Positions 28,895 through 35,698 of a stretch of DNA of 38,414 bases are shown here, piece after piece; positions within the stretch are counted from its first letter, which is position 1, and every line of letters begins with the position of its first letter. The DNA is taken from contig JAAVCP010000038.1 of assembly GCA_014802265.1 (NCBI GenBank), forward strand, positions 1-38,414, written 5' to 3'. The notes under the pieces are model-generated. The model was not told where the DNA came from. It did no database searches and saw nothing but the letters and a program-made list of their open reading frames with translations. This DNA comes from Bacteroides sp. (GTDB taxonomy: Bacteria > Bacteroidota > Bacteroidia > Bacteroidales > Muribaculaceae). A program made the position numbers and the translations under genes.

Positions 28895-29293
28895 TTAAAA
28901 TTTATAGGACTCAAGTTCTTCCATAAATTTATAGAATGTTGCGGTGGCATTTTTTACCTCATACATTACTGCATTTTCGGCATGGTCACCAAGCGCACTC
29001 TTCAGTTCCGGGTATTTTTTAAGGAGAGCTTCTTTGATTTCAGGTGTTTTATCTTCAATAAGCTCACACTCTACACGAAGCGTTTTGCCATTAAAGGCAC
29101 ATATTTCTGCTTTGGGATTCTGTTCCAGTTGTCTGGTGGCATTTGAATGATAGAATGCCATGACATAAATTTTCCCATCATAAAGCATTTGAGCCCCATA
29201 CGGGCGTACCCGAGGTTGATCTCCTTCTACTGTGGCAAGATAGTACACCTTTGCACTATCGAGAAATTCACTGATTTTCTGAGCTGTTTCCAT
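28895..29293 (-). CDS. Pyridoxamine 5'-phosphate oxidase-like FMN-binding split-barrel protein
   Basis: The 132-residue cytoplasmic protein has the split-barrel pattern of the PNPOx-like family: FLDSAKVYYLATVEGDQPRVRPYG at the N-terminus (strands plus flavin-phosphate contacts), KIYVMAFYHSNATRQLEQNP, and AEICAFNGKTLRVECE. At this size it is not the biosynthetic PdxH but one of the small relatives that bind FMN, F420 or haem. It sits between glutathione peroxidase (44 bases upstream) and a bacterioferritin-like gene, consistent with a redox role; the substrate is unknown. Confidence 0.82.
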   Translation of the reverse strand: METAQKISEFLDSAKVYYLATVEGDQPRVRPYGAQMLYDGKIYVMAFYHSNATRQLEQNPKAEICAFNGKTLRVECELIEDKTPEIKEALLKKYPELKSALGDHAENAVMYEVKNATATFYKFMEELESYKF

Positions 29294-29337
29294 ATAATTT
29301 TTATGTAAATGTTTTCTTTTATGACTCCTGATTCTGC

Positions 29338-29811
29338 TTACAGGAGTGCTTTAATATCGTTATCAAGTTTGGACGGCGATGTTGTTGGAGCGAAACAGGC
29401 TACAACCTTGCCTTCGCGGTCAACAAGAAATTTTGTGAAATTCCATTTTATTGAAGAACCTAAAACACCACCCTTCTGTTCCTTAAGCCATTTATAAAGT
29501 GGACTTGCATCTTCCCCGTTCACCTTAATCTTTTTAAATCTCGGGAACGTAGTGTCATATTTCAACGTACAGAATTGCTGAATCTCGGCATCTGAGCCGG
29601 GGGCTTGATTACCGAATTGATTGCATGGAAAATCCAGTATTTCAAAACCCTGATCCTTGTATTGTCTGTAGATGTTTTCCAAACCTTCATATTGAGGTGT
29701 AAATCCACAACCGGTAGCGGTATTTACTATCAGAAGTACTTTCCCTTTATATTGTTCAAGGCTTATTTCGATACCTTGAGCATCTTGAACCGTAAAATCA
29801 TATATCGTCAT
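29338..29811 (-). CDS. Glutathione peroxidase-family thiol peroxidase
   Basis: The 157-residue thioredoxin-fold peroxidase reduces hydrogen and lipid peroxides. The peroxidatic Cys35 lies in NTATGCGFTPQY, taking the place of selenocysteine; the other active-site residues are in FPCNQFGNQAPG (Gln and a second cysteine that may resolve the disulphide) and IKWNFTKFLVD (Trp, Asn). No signal peptide is present, so it acts in the cytoplasm. Bacterial members generally use thioredoxin instead of glutathione. It begins 20 bases after the ferritin-like gene stop and is part of that operon. Confidence 0.95.
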   Translation of the reverse strand: MTIYDFTVQDAQGIEISLEQYKGKVLLIVNTATGCGFTPQYEGLENIYRQYKDQGFEILDFPCNQFGNQAPGSDAEIQQFCTLKYDTTFPRFKKIKVNGEDASPLYKWLKEQKGGVLGSSIKWNFTKFLVDREGKVVACFAPTTSPSKLDNDIKALL

Positions 29812-29831
29812 AATTCAAATAAAATTAAATA

Positions 29832-30287
29832 TTAAAGCTTAGATAGCAACCAGTTCTGTTCGCCAATCTTGTTGATTATATCCAAGGCTGTCTCGCTCCA
29901 GTACATGTCGTCTTCTTCATCCTTGAGGTAAGCCTTCATGATATCGTAGGTGGTGGGATCATCTTTGATGCCTGCAACGCATTCACGAAGAATCTTGATG
30001 CCGTCTATTGAATGTTGAAGGTCTAATTTAACGTATTTAATAGGGTCTGACTCCAGTGCGTAAGCCGGACGATCCTCTACTTTGACTTCTCCTCCGAGAT
30101 CGAGGATGCGGTCTATGAATTTTGTTACCCAACCCATTTCTTCATCATAGTGAGCGGTGTACTTTTCGCCAAGTTTGGTGAAACCTGCTGATTTCAGCAT
30201 CTGTCCCTGAACCTTATGGGCAAAGGCTCCATTTGAGAGGTAGGTAGTAAAAAACTGCAATGCCTCAATCGACTTGTTCTTATCCAT
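29832..30287 (-). CDS. Bacterioferritin-like protein, copy 2
   Basis: The 151-residue protein is close to copy 1 and nearly identical to the broken copy at 33434-33877. I start at MDKNKSIEALQFF (30287), where all three copies align, not at the longer open frame reaching 30353. Diiron ligand positions of E. coli Bfr read Gly20, Glu50, Trp53, Ser93, Glu124 and Asp127 here, so four of six are lost; Met51 matches the haem-ligand methionine. The fold should persist but the ferroxidase chemistry probably does not. It leads the operon with glutathione peroxidase, the FMN split-barrel protein and copy 1. A shared upstream region with a repeated TTGTC motif separates it from a regulator remnant. Confidence 0.82.
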   Translation of the reverse strand: MDKNKSIEALQFFTTYLSNGAFAHKVQGQMLKSAGFTKLGEKYTAHYDEEMGWVTKFIDRILDLGGEVKVEDRPAYALESDPIKYVKLDLQHSIDGIKILRECVAGIKDDPTTYDIMKAYLKDEEDDMYWSETALDIINKIGEQNWLLSKL

Positions 30288-30340
30288 ATTGAATCTTATT
30301 AAGTGTTTGTATCTAAAACATATTGTCAGTAAAAATCGTT

Positions 30341-30372
30341 TTGTCAGTATCAAACGACTAATTGTCTAAAAC
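30341..30372 (+). promoter_or_regulatory. Candidate operator: TTGTC pair at 21 bp (copy A)
   Basis: TTGTCAGTA at 30341 and TTGTCTAAAAC at 30362 start exactly 21 bp apart, two helical turns, as AraC-type proteins favour. A further TTGTCAGTA occurs at 30323. The site lies between the divergent ferritin-like gene and the regulator remnant. Confidence 0.5.
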
Positions 30373-30406
30373 AAAACTAAATACAAATATAGCCGCTTTT
30401 TTGATA

Positions 30407-30414
30407 TAACTTTG
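30407..30414 (+). promoter_or_regulatory. -7 box TAACTTTG of the regulator remnant
   Basis: TAACTTTG lies 20 bases before the ATG at 30435 and is conserved with copy B (33993-34000). Confidence 0.55.
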
Positions 30415-30434
30415 TATTTCTAAAAAACTGAATC

Positions 30435-30560
30435 ATGTTCCGTCTAAGCGACCTATACACCACCATATTAAAGAAAGGCATACCGACTCAGTGCGGCATA
30501 ACCTGCGAAGTGGTTGAACCATATATTCCCAAACTTAACCATTTACTTACGGAAACCCTG
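30435..30560 (+). pseudogene. 5' remnant of an AraC-family regulator
   Basis: The first 42 codons (MFRLSDLYTTILKKG ... HLLTETL) correspond to the start of the AraC-type gene at 34020-34893. After codon 42 the sequence jumps at 30560/30561 into what is the 3' flank of that gene in copy B (34955 onward). The open frame continues to 30686, but that extension is flank sequence and carries no DNA-binding domain. The promoter box is intact, so a short useless transcript may still be made. The jump shares only the two bases TG in both parents, consistent with an end-joining or slippage deletion. The remnant also shows the original reading frame of the regulator's N-terminus. Confidence 0.8.
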
Positions 30561-30627
30561 GTCGGGGCAATTTTACTCTGTACCCTTGCAAACTTGCCCG
30601 GCTCTTTCAGACACAAGTTGACACTTA
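30561..30627. repeat. Short repeat matching the flank after the AraC gene
   Basis: GTCGGGGCAATTTTACTCTG and following bases recur at 34955-35036; this copy lacks 16 bases after GCAAA. It is not recognised as a known mobile element end. Confidence 0.75.
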
Positions 30628-30744
30628 CCGCAGAAACAGCCGGAGTCTATGTATACTACTGCTTAGCATTGACAGCACGGACTTAAGACGAGCCATATTC
30701 CATGTGGTGCCGTGAGCCTTCGTGCCTACCTTAATTAATTACAC

Positions 30745-30797
30745 CGGCTGGATATGTTCCGTGTTGATAACACCGAACATATCCAGCCGATTCTTTT
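30745..30797 (+). terminator. Strong orphan terminator
   Basis: A 15-bp perfect stem (30745-30759 with 30775-30789) continues, after one C-C mismatch, into five more pairs (GTGTT with AACAC) closing a three-base loop, then TTCTTTTTT. It points along the + strand but no functional + strand gene precedes it, only the AraC remnant. The surrounding bases 30628-30927 hold two weak small hairpins near 30888-30910 and no gene. Confidence 0.8.
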
Positions 30798-30927
30798 TTG
30801 AATATTCAAGCAATGCCGAATTACGGCATACACACCAAAGACATTGAGGTGAAAGAGTCATAGCTTCCAATATCATCCTTAGTAGAAACTAAGACACCCA
30901 TTGTCTTACCTGAATAAATGAGTGTGT

Positions 30928-31614
30928 TTACAAATAGCGCTCTGACACTACATTCAGGCGGTCGTCAAGTTCAAACAACCACGGTGAGCCGGTCGGAATC
31001 TCAAGATTGACAATATCGTCATCAGATATTTTCAGCAATATCTTGGCGAGTGCCCTGAGACTATTGCCGTGCGCCGCTATGAGCACGGTGTCATATAACA
31101 TCAGCTTTGGCACGATAACCTCCTGCCAGCAAGCCTGAACCCTTGTCACAGTGTCCTTTAATGACTCGGTGAGTGGTAACGCTGTTGACGGCAACATGGC
31201 ATATCGGCAGTCATTAACCGGCGCACGCTCATCGTCTGCTTCAAGAGCTGGTGGCTGCACGTCAAAACTGCGACGCCAGATCTTCACCTGATCGTCGCCA
31301 AACTTTGCAGCCGTATCAGCCTTATTCAATCCCTGCAAAGCACCATAATGTCTTTCGTTGAGGTGCCAGTCTTTTATTACCGGCACCCAGTCGAGGTTCA
31401 TGGAATCGGCGGCTATCTGGAGCGTATGAATGGCTCGCTTCAAATAAGAGGTAAAAAAGAACCGTGGAGTAATCCCCGCCTCTTTGATTTTCACGCCGGC
31501 TTCGGCAGCTTCGGCGCGACCTTTGTCCGATAACTCTACATCGGTCCAACCGGTAAAACGGTTTTCCAAATTCCATTGGCTTTGACCATGTCTTAATAAA
31601 ATCAGTTGTTTCAT
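30928..31614 (-). CDS. gpmA: 2,3-bisphosphoglycerate-dependent phosphoglycerate mutase
   Basis: The 228-residue enzyme interconverts 3- and 2-phosphoglycerate in glycolysis. The phospho-acceptor His9 is in [10 protein letters not shown]; the acid-base glutamate is in [15 protein letters not shown]; the second active-site histidine is in [12 protein letters not shown] start at [10 protein letters not shown] (31614), the usual family N-terminus; the longer frame to 31659 runs into the terminator of the upstream operon. It stands alone between two redox operons and has no functional link to them that I can see. Confidence 0.95.
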   Translation of the reverse strand: MKQLILLRHGQSQWNLENRFTGWTDVELSDKGRAEAAEAGVKIKEAGITPRFFFTSYLKRAIHTLQIAADSMNLDWVPVIKDWHLNERHYGALQGLNKADTAAKFGDDQVKIWRRSFDVQPPALEADDERAPVNDCRYAMLPSTALPLTESLKDTVTRVQACWQEVIVPKLMLYDTVLIAAHGNSLRALAKILLKISDDDIVNLEIPTGSPWLFELDDRLNVVSERYL

Positions 31615-31645
31615 ATCAATATCTTTAATCATAAGTATATAACCC

Positions 31646-31678
31646 AAAAAGCAGACCAAATGTTTAAACTTGGTCCGC
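31646..31678 (-). terminator. Terminator of the radical SAM-flavodoxin operon
   Basis: GCAGACCAA (31651-31659) pairs with TTGGTCCGC (31670-31678) around a ten-base loop, with one G-T pair. On the - strand it is followed by TTTTT. It separates the flavodoxin-like gene from gpmA. Confidence 0.8.
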
Positions 31679-31752
31679 CTATTGAGATGTAGTCATATTC
31701 GTGAGAACTTACCGTTTACATCTATATATTCATAAATCTTGGAAAAGTGGTA

Positions 31753-32172
31753 TTAACTCAAAGCCTGTTGGGTTTGTTCAATGAATTTCCTGAAGTTTTG
31801 AATATCGTTAGTGTCGGGATGTCCGGCATGAAGAGGTTCCATAGCTCCTTTGCAAGCAAACTCCATATCAGAAACTTTGATTCCTTGTTTCGTAAGAAGT
31901 TCTCTCAACATTGGAACAGGTGAATCGGAGATTGCGCTTGATCCAAAACAGATTACCTTTTTTACTTTGGCAGGAGTCAATGTCTTTATAAAATTTCTCA
32001 TCCTCCAATTTATTCTTCCTAACATAACTCCACAACCTAAATAAAGCACGTCCACAGGTTCGGTTAAGGGTACGGATATTGGTTTCGGTATTACTTTCAA
32101 AATATCACCGACGGCATCTACCATCTTTTTGGTATGACCGAATTTACTGAAATATCTTAAGGCTACTTTCAT
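31753..32172 (-). CDS. Flavodoxin-like protein
   Basis: The 139-residue protein has the flavodoxin fold: MKVALRYFSKFGHTKKM supplies strand 1 and the FMN phosphate loop, LYLGCGVMLGR the 60s loop region, and KKVICFGSSAISDSP the later flavin-contact strand. It lacks a signal peptide and should carry FMN in the cytoplasm. The start codon overlaps the stop of the radical SAM gene (ATGA, 32169-32172), so the two are translated together; flavodoxin is the usual electron donor to radical SAM enzymes, making this the likely dedicated reductant. It may also be a quinone or iron reductase-like flavoprotein. Confidence 0.82.
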   Translation of the reverse strand: MKVALRYFSKFGHTKKMVDAVGDILKVIPKPISVPLTEPVDVLYLGCGVMLGRINWRMRNFIKTLTPAKVKKVICFGSSAISDSPVPMLRELLTKQGIKVSDMEFACKGAMEPLHAGHPDTNDIQNFRKFIEQTQQALS

Positions 32173-33290
32173 GATTTTAAATTATTTATCATTTCTTCTA
32201 TTTCCTCTCTATGTTCATATAATGTGCAACCTCCCGAGTGTTCCCATTTCAGGGTCTCAGCATCCCGTAGTGCTTTGAATAACGGAGATTTTAGCGTTTC
32301 TTTTATTCCAACTTCTTTAACATTACAATCAGAATGAGGTGAAAAGGGACAAGGTTCTGCATTGCCGTCCGGTGCTATGTGGAAAAATCCCCGTCCTGAT
32401 GCAAGGCATCCACCCAATTCTTTTTCATCACCGGGGAATGATAGAAAGATTATTTCTTTATATCTATCCCTGACTTTATCCACTAATTGTTTCATTCTTT
32501 CGGTGGCTTCATCGTTTAATGCCAGATGCTCACTTCCTTCCTCTATTGGAACATATTCAACATAGAAAAGTAGTTTACAACCCCAATCCCTTAACTGAGA
32601 GAGAAATTCGTCTGACGTGACAAAGTTCATATTCTCAGTTGTAACAGTGATGCTTACTCCGAAAAACAATTTCTTTTCTGACAAAAGCTGCATCGATTCT
32701 ACAGTTTTCTTATATACCCCTTGTCCTCTTCTTTTATCAGTGCCATATTGAAAACCTTCAATACTGATTACGGGTATCATATTACGGTTTTTATTAAAGA
32801 AAGACAAGTATATCGGACCGATTAACGTTCCATTAGTAAAGACAGGAAATATGATATCTTTAACCTTGGCAATCTCATCAAGAAGGTCTTTCCTGGTAAG
32901 AGGTTCTCCTCCGGCAAGTAGTGCAAAAGTTATACCTATTTCAGCCGCTTCATCAAAAATTTTCTTCCACTCTCCAGGGGTTAAAGTTGTTTTTTTATTA
33001 TCATCATCCCCTGCAATCCCATTCTTGCGAGCATAACATCCTGCACATGCCAGATTACAAGTATTTGCAATACTACAAATAAGAAATGGAGGGATATTAA
33101 CCCTATATCTCTCTGACATCTCCTTTCTCTTCTGTTCAGCTTTTTCGAAAACCTTGGACATTCTCGTTAAGAAAATCGCTTCCTTAGGATTACCCAAGAA
33201 ATTTCGGAATGCCTGTGTCATAATGTTTCTGACACCGTCATTCATATAGGTGTAAAGTTTGATACCGGAGTCCGATTTTTGTTTCTCCAT
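32169..33290 (-). CDS. Radical SAM enzyme with C-terminal cysteine-rich region
   Basis: The 373-residue protein has the CxxxCxxC cluster motif at Cys78, Cys82 and Cys85 (NTCNLACAGCYA), with an extra Cys72 before it. LLAGGEPLTR is the SAM-binding GGE motif. The TIM-barrel half runs to about residue 280. The C-terminal part has four more cysteines (GGCLASGRG, EPCPFS, SDC, SGGC), spaced like a reduced SPASM/twitch auxiliary-cluster domain. This suggests modification of a peptide or small molecule, but no substrate gene is visible next to it. It overlaps the flavodoxin-like gene by four bases. A clear -7 box and a candidate operator lie directly upstream. Confidence 0.9.
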   Translation of the reverse strand: MEKQKSDSGIKLYTYMNDGVRNIMTQAFRNFLGNPKEAIFLTRMSKVFEKAEQKRKEMSERYRVNIPPFLICSIANTCNLACAGCYARKNGIAGDDDNKKTTLTPGEWKKIFDEAAEIGITFALLAGGEPLTRKDLLDEIAKVKDIIFPVFTNGTLIGPIYLSFFNKNRNMIPVISIEGFQYGTDKRRGQGVYKKTVESMQLLSEKKLFFGVSITVTTENMNFVTSDEFLSQLRDWGCKLLFYVEYVPIEEGSEHLALNDEATERMKQLVDKVRDRYKEIIFLSFPGDEKELGGCLASGRGFFHIAPDGNAEPCPFSPHSDCNVKEVGIKETLKSPLFKALRDAETLKWEHSGGCTLYEHREEIEEMINNLKS

Positions 33291-33326
33291 ATTTATATCA
33301 ATTTGTTATGATTCCTAATATTTTTG

Positions 33327-33334
33327 CAAAGATA
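33327..33334 (-). promoter_or_regulatory. -7 box TATCTTTG of the radical SAM operon
   Basis: Read on the - strand this is TATCTTTG followed by C, a good Bacteroidetes -7 box, about 36 bases before the ATG at 33290. Confidence 0.6.
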
Positions 33335-33356
33335 TTGATTATCTGAGAGAAATACA

Positions 33357-33388
33357 TTGTCCTAAATTATCATAAAATTGTCTGAAAC
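33357..33388 (+). promoter_or_regulatory. Candidate operator upstream of the radical SAM operon
   Basis: TTGTCCTAA at 33357 and TTGTCTGAAAC at 33378 start 21 bp apart, matching the spacing and second half-site (AATTGTCTnAAAC) of the sites at 30341 and 33928. It lies 22 bases upstream of the -7 box, where an activator would touch RNA polymerase. Confidence 0.5.
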
Positions 33389-33390
33389 AA

Positions 33391-33416
33391 TAGCCTATAA
33401 ACAATTTTATAGGCTA
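33391..33416 (-). terminator. Hairpin after the broken ferritin-like gene
   Basis: An 11-bp perfect stem (TAGCCTATAAA with TTTATAGGCTA) with a four-base loop, related to the hairpin after copy 1 (28304-28334). The T run after it on the - strand is poor (TTGTTT). Confidence 0.6.
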
Positions 33417-33433
33417 AGTCTGGTCGTAGACTA

Positions 33434-33877
33434 TCAGAGTTTAGAGAGCAACCAGTTCTGTTCGCCAATCTTGTTGATTATATCCAAGGCTGTCTCGCTC
33501 CGGTACATGTCGTCTTCTTCATCCTTGAGGTAAGTCTTCATGATATCGTAGGTGGTGGGAGATCGTAACGCATTCACGAAGAATCTTGATGCCGTCTATT
33601 GAATGTTGAAGGTCTAATTTAACGTATTTAATAGGGTCTGACTCCAGTGCGTAAGCCGGACGATCCTCTATTTGACTTCTCCTCCGAGATCGAGGATGCG
33701 GTCTATGAATTTTGTTACCCAACCCATTTCTTCATCATAGTGAGCGGTGTACTTTTCGCCGAGTTTGGTGAAACCTACTGATTTCAGCATCTGTCCCTGA
33801 ACCTTATGGGCAAAGGCTCCATTTGAGAGGTAGGTAGTAAAAAACTGCAATGCCTCAATCGACTTGTTTTTATCCAT
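33434..33877 (-). pseudogene. Broken bacterioferritin-like gene, copy 3
   Basis: It aligns with copy 2 (29832-30287) almost base for base but carries two lesions. A one-base loss near 33668 creates an immediate stop after GGEVK (about residue 69), and a net 11-base loss near 33562 follows; together they would restore frame, but the early stop prevents translation of the rest. The C-terminal codons up to the TGA at 33434-33436 are otherwise well kept. Its downstream flank matches copy 1 (TATCAGAGTT and the hairpin) and its upstream flank matches copy 2, so it may represent the arrangement from which both arose. Confidence 0.88.
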
Positions 33878-33927
33878 ATTGAATCTTATCAAGTGTTTGT
33901 ATCTAAAACATATTGTCAGTAAAATTT

Positions 33928-33959
33928 TTGTCAGTATCAAACGACTAATTGTCTAAAAC
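33928..33959 (+). promoter_or_regulatory. Candidate operator: TTGTC pair at 21 bp (copy B)
   Basis: TTGTCAGTA at 33928 and TTGTCTAAAAC at 33949, again 21 bp apart; a third TTGTCAGTA is at 33913. The distance between the first and second repeats differs from copy A (15 instead of 18 bp), but the 21-bp pair is unchanged. Confidence 0.5.
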
Positions 33960-33992
33960 AAACTAAATCCAAAGACAGTCATTTTTTTGATA

Positions 33993-34000
33993 TAACTTTG
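33993..34000 (+). promoter_or_regulatory. -7 box TAACTTTG of the AraC-type gene
   Basis: TAACTTTG lies 20 bases before the ancestral ATG at 34020, as in copy A. Confidence 0.55.
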
Positions 34001-34083
34001 TATTTATAAAAACTTTATCATGTTCCGTCTAAACCACCATATTAAAGAAAGACATACCGACTCAGTGCGGTATAACCTGCGAA

Positions 34084-34893
34084 GTGATTGACTCATATAT
34101 TGCCAAACTCAACCGTTTACTTACGGAAACCCTGTCATATTTTTCCTATACTCTCGTGTTGTGCGGAACTGCAACAGTGAATTACAATGATCGTGTCTCA
34201 CACTTGGCACAGAATGATATTCTCATTATTACACCCGGTATGATGATAAGGACACTGGAGGTCTCTGATGACTTTGATGCCTTGTGTCTGATGGGGGATG
34301 AATCCACGACATTTGACATTCCCTACGCCCATAATGTGATTAACGCTTCATATTTTCCTGCAAAGAATAAGTCAGATAATGTTCTTTCTCTCAATGATGA
34401 TGAGGCAAAGTTACTGGAAAGAAGGATGAGAGATGTTTTTGAATATGCCGGCAGTGCCCATATCTATAAGAAGGAATGTCTATTTCTGCTTTTCTCCATA
34501 TTCATCCTTGATTTGCTCAATGTAGAGAAACGGTTGAAATCTAATTTCGAGTTATCCCGACATGCCGTGGATCTTTTCTTCAGATTTATGAAATTAGTTA
34601 CCGAAAATTTCATTCACAAGCATGAAATATCGTTTTACTCCGACTCATTGGCTGTGTCGTCTATATATTTATCCCGTATTGTTAAGCAAATATCCGGTCA
34701 AACCGTGAAAAATCATATAGATAGACTACTAATCATGGAAGCCTCTTTTTTGTTGAGAGACACGGATGAGCCCATTGCTAATATCGCCGCAAAACTAAAA
34801 TTTGCTGATTCGGCAAGTTTCTGCAAGTTTTTCATCCAGAAGAAATCAATGACTCCCAGTGAATACCGGACTTCATGCCTTAACACAGAGTAA
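34084..34893 (+). CDS. AraC-family transcriptional regulator, N-terminus frameshifted
   Basis: The surviving frame encodes 269 residues from a GTG. An N-terminal cupin-like ligand domain (about 15-120, with NDILIITPG) is followed by a C-terminal pair of HTH motifs (SDSLAVSSIYLSRIVKQISG and PIANIAAKLKFADSASF, then the signature MTPSEYR). Comparison with the remnant at 30435 shows that the original gene began at the ATG at 34020: 11 bases after GTCTAA are missing here, so that start now reads into a stop at 34089. The protein must start at the GTG at 34084 or not be made at all. About 20 N-terminal residues are lost, not domain cores, so activity is possible. It is divergent from the broken ferritin-like gene and likely recognises the TTGTC pairs nearby. 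Confidence 0.75.
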   Translation: MIDSYIAKLNRLLTETLSYFSYTLVLCGTATVNYNDRVSHLAQNDILIITPGMMIRTLEVSDDFDALCLMGDESTTFDIPYAHNVINASYFPAKNKSDNVLSLNDDEAKLLERRMRDVFEYAGSAHIYKKECLFLLFSIFILDLLNVEKRLKSNFELSRHAVDLFFRFMKLVTENFIHKHEISFYSDSLAVSSIYLSRIVKQISGQTVKNHIDRLLIMEASFLLRDTDEPIANIAAKLKFADSASFCKFFIQKKSMTPSEYRTSCLNTE

Positions 34894-34954
34894 TCCGAGT
34901 TTAAAAGCTTTATTGTTAATTATATCCATTATCCTTAGAATGACTGTCTGCATG

Positions 34955-35036
34955 GTCGGGGCAATTTTACTCTGTACCCTTGCAAATCGCCTCGGCGGAT
35001 TACTTGCCCGGCTCTTTCAAACACAGTTTGACACTT
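34955..35036. repeat. Short repeat after the AraC gene
   Basis: Matches 30561-30627, with 16 extra bases after GCAAA. The open frame through it (to 35068) looks like chance. Identity unknown. Confidence 0.75.
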
Positions 35037-35065
35037 TCATTAAGGAGTTCTTCAAATTTATTGTT

Positions 35066-35073
35066 TAATTTTG
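35066..35073 (+). promoter_or_regulatory. -7 box TAATTTTG of the FKBP gene
   Basis: TAATTTTG followed by C, giving a leader of about 50 bases before the ATG at 35130. Confidence 0.55.
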
Positions 35074-35129
35074 CACTTGCAGATAGAATCTGTATTTCTT
35101 TAATTACTTTAAAATATTAAATACTATCT

Positions 35130-35528
35130 ATGGCTAAACAGGATTATATTAAGAGAAATGAGGAATGGCTAATGGAAAAGGCACAGGAGCCGGATGTCAT
35201 TTCGTTGGGTGGCGGTATCTATGGCAAGCAATTACAGAAGGGAGACAGCAATTCTCCAACCCCAAACCGTTCAAGTGTAGTGACAGTGCACTATGTAGGA
35301 AAGACTATTAATGGCAAAACTTTCGACAGTAGTCGCGGCGGTGTGGCACCGGCTTTCCGGTTACGTGACCTAATACCCGGCTGGACAATAGCCCTTCAAC
35401 AGATGCATATAGGTGATCGCTGGGAAATATATATTCCCGCTGAACAAGGTTACGGTAAACGCAGTGTCACCGGAATACCCGGCGGTTCAACACTGATCTT
35501 TGACATTGAGTTGCTTGGCATAGCCTGA
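35130..35528 (+). CDS. FKBP-type peptidyl-prolyl cis-trans isomerase
   Basis: The 132-residue protein speeds proline isomerisation during folding. The FKBP domain fills the C-terminal 85 residues: VTVHYVGKTINGKTFDSS, the PGW of IPGWTIALQQM that forms the active-site floor, IPAEQGYGKR, and the final FDIELLGI strand. No signal peptide or lipobox is present, so it is cytoplasmic, unlike the many exported FKBPs of this phylum. The N-terminal 45 residues have no recognised domain. It has its own promoter and is not obviously tied to its neighbours. Confidence 0.93.
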   Translation: MAKQDYIKRNEEWLMEKAQEPDVISLGGGIYGKQLQKGDSNSPTPNRSSVVTVHYVGKTINGKTFDSSRGGVAPAFRLRDLIPGWTIALQQMHIGDRWEIYIPAEQGYGKRSVTGIPGGSTLIFDIELLGIA

Positions 35529-35610
35529 CAACGTAAAATATATTCTTACATCGTTCTGAATATCAGCGATAAATATTTAGTTTAGTTATTCTGCTACAAT
35601 ACACCGCTGA

Positions 35611-35618
35611 TAATTTTG
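35611..35618 (+). promoter_or_regulatory. -7 box TAATTTTG ahead of the NTF2-like remnant
   Basis: TAATTTTG lies about 80 bases before the ATG at 35699, in a stretch (35529-35698) with no other gene. Confidence 0.4.
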
Positions 35619-35698
35619 TATCTATAATCAAACCACTCACACTAACATATAGGTAAAACAGTAAGTATTATAAATAAAGCGACTTCGGAATAAGGAAT

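Larger units (their letters stand above)
29841..30560. repeat. Duplicated ferritin-like/regulator segment, left copy (A)
   Basis: This stretch matches 33445-34134 nearly base for base, including the ferritin-like gene, the divergent promoter region and the first 42 codons of an AraC-type regulator. Copy A keeps an intact ferritin-like gene; its regulator is cut short at 30560, where sequence corresponding to about 820 bases of copy B (34135-34954) is missing and the downstream flank follows directly. Confidence 0.9.
33445..34134. repeat. Duplicated ferritin-like/regulator segment, right copy (B)
   Basis: Matches 29841-30560. Here the ferritin-like gene is broken while most of the regulator survives, the reverse of copy A. 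Confidence 0.9.

Noticed and set aside
30288..30353. 22-residue N-terminal extension of ferritin-like copy 2
   Set aside because: The extension lies in the control region with the TTGTC motif and is absent from copy 1; the MDKNK start is shared by all copies.
30561..30686. 3' part of the 83-residue open frame as a real small protein
   Set aside because: It is flank sequence fused to a regulator remnant by a deletion; the matching sequence in the other copy is intergenic.
34859..35068. 69-residue open frame after the AraC gene
   Set aside because: It overlaps the end of the AraC gene, and its sequence is part of the short repeat with a 16-base length difference, which a coding gene would not tolerate.
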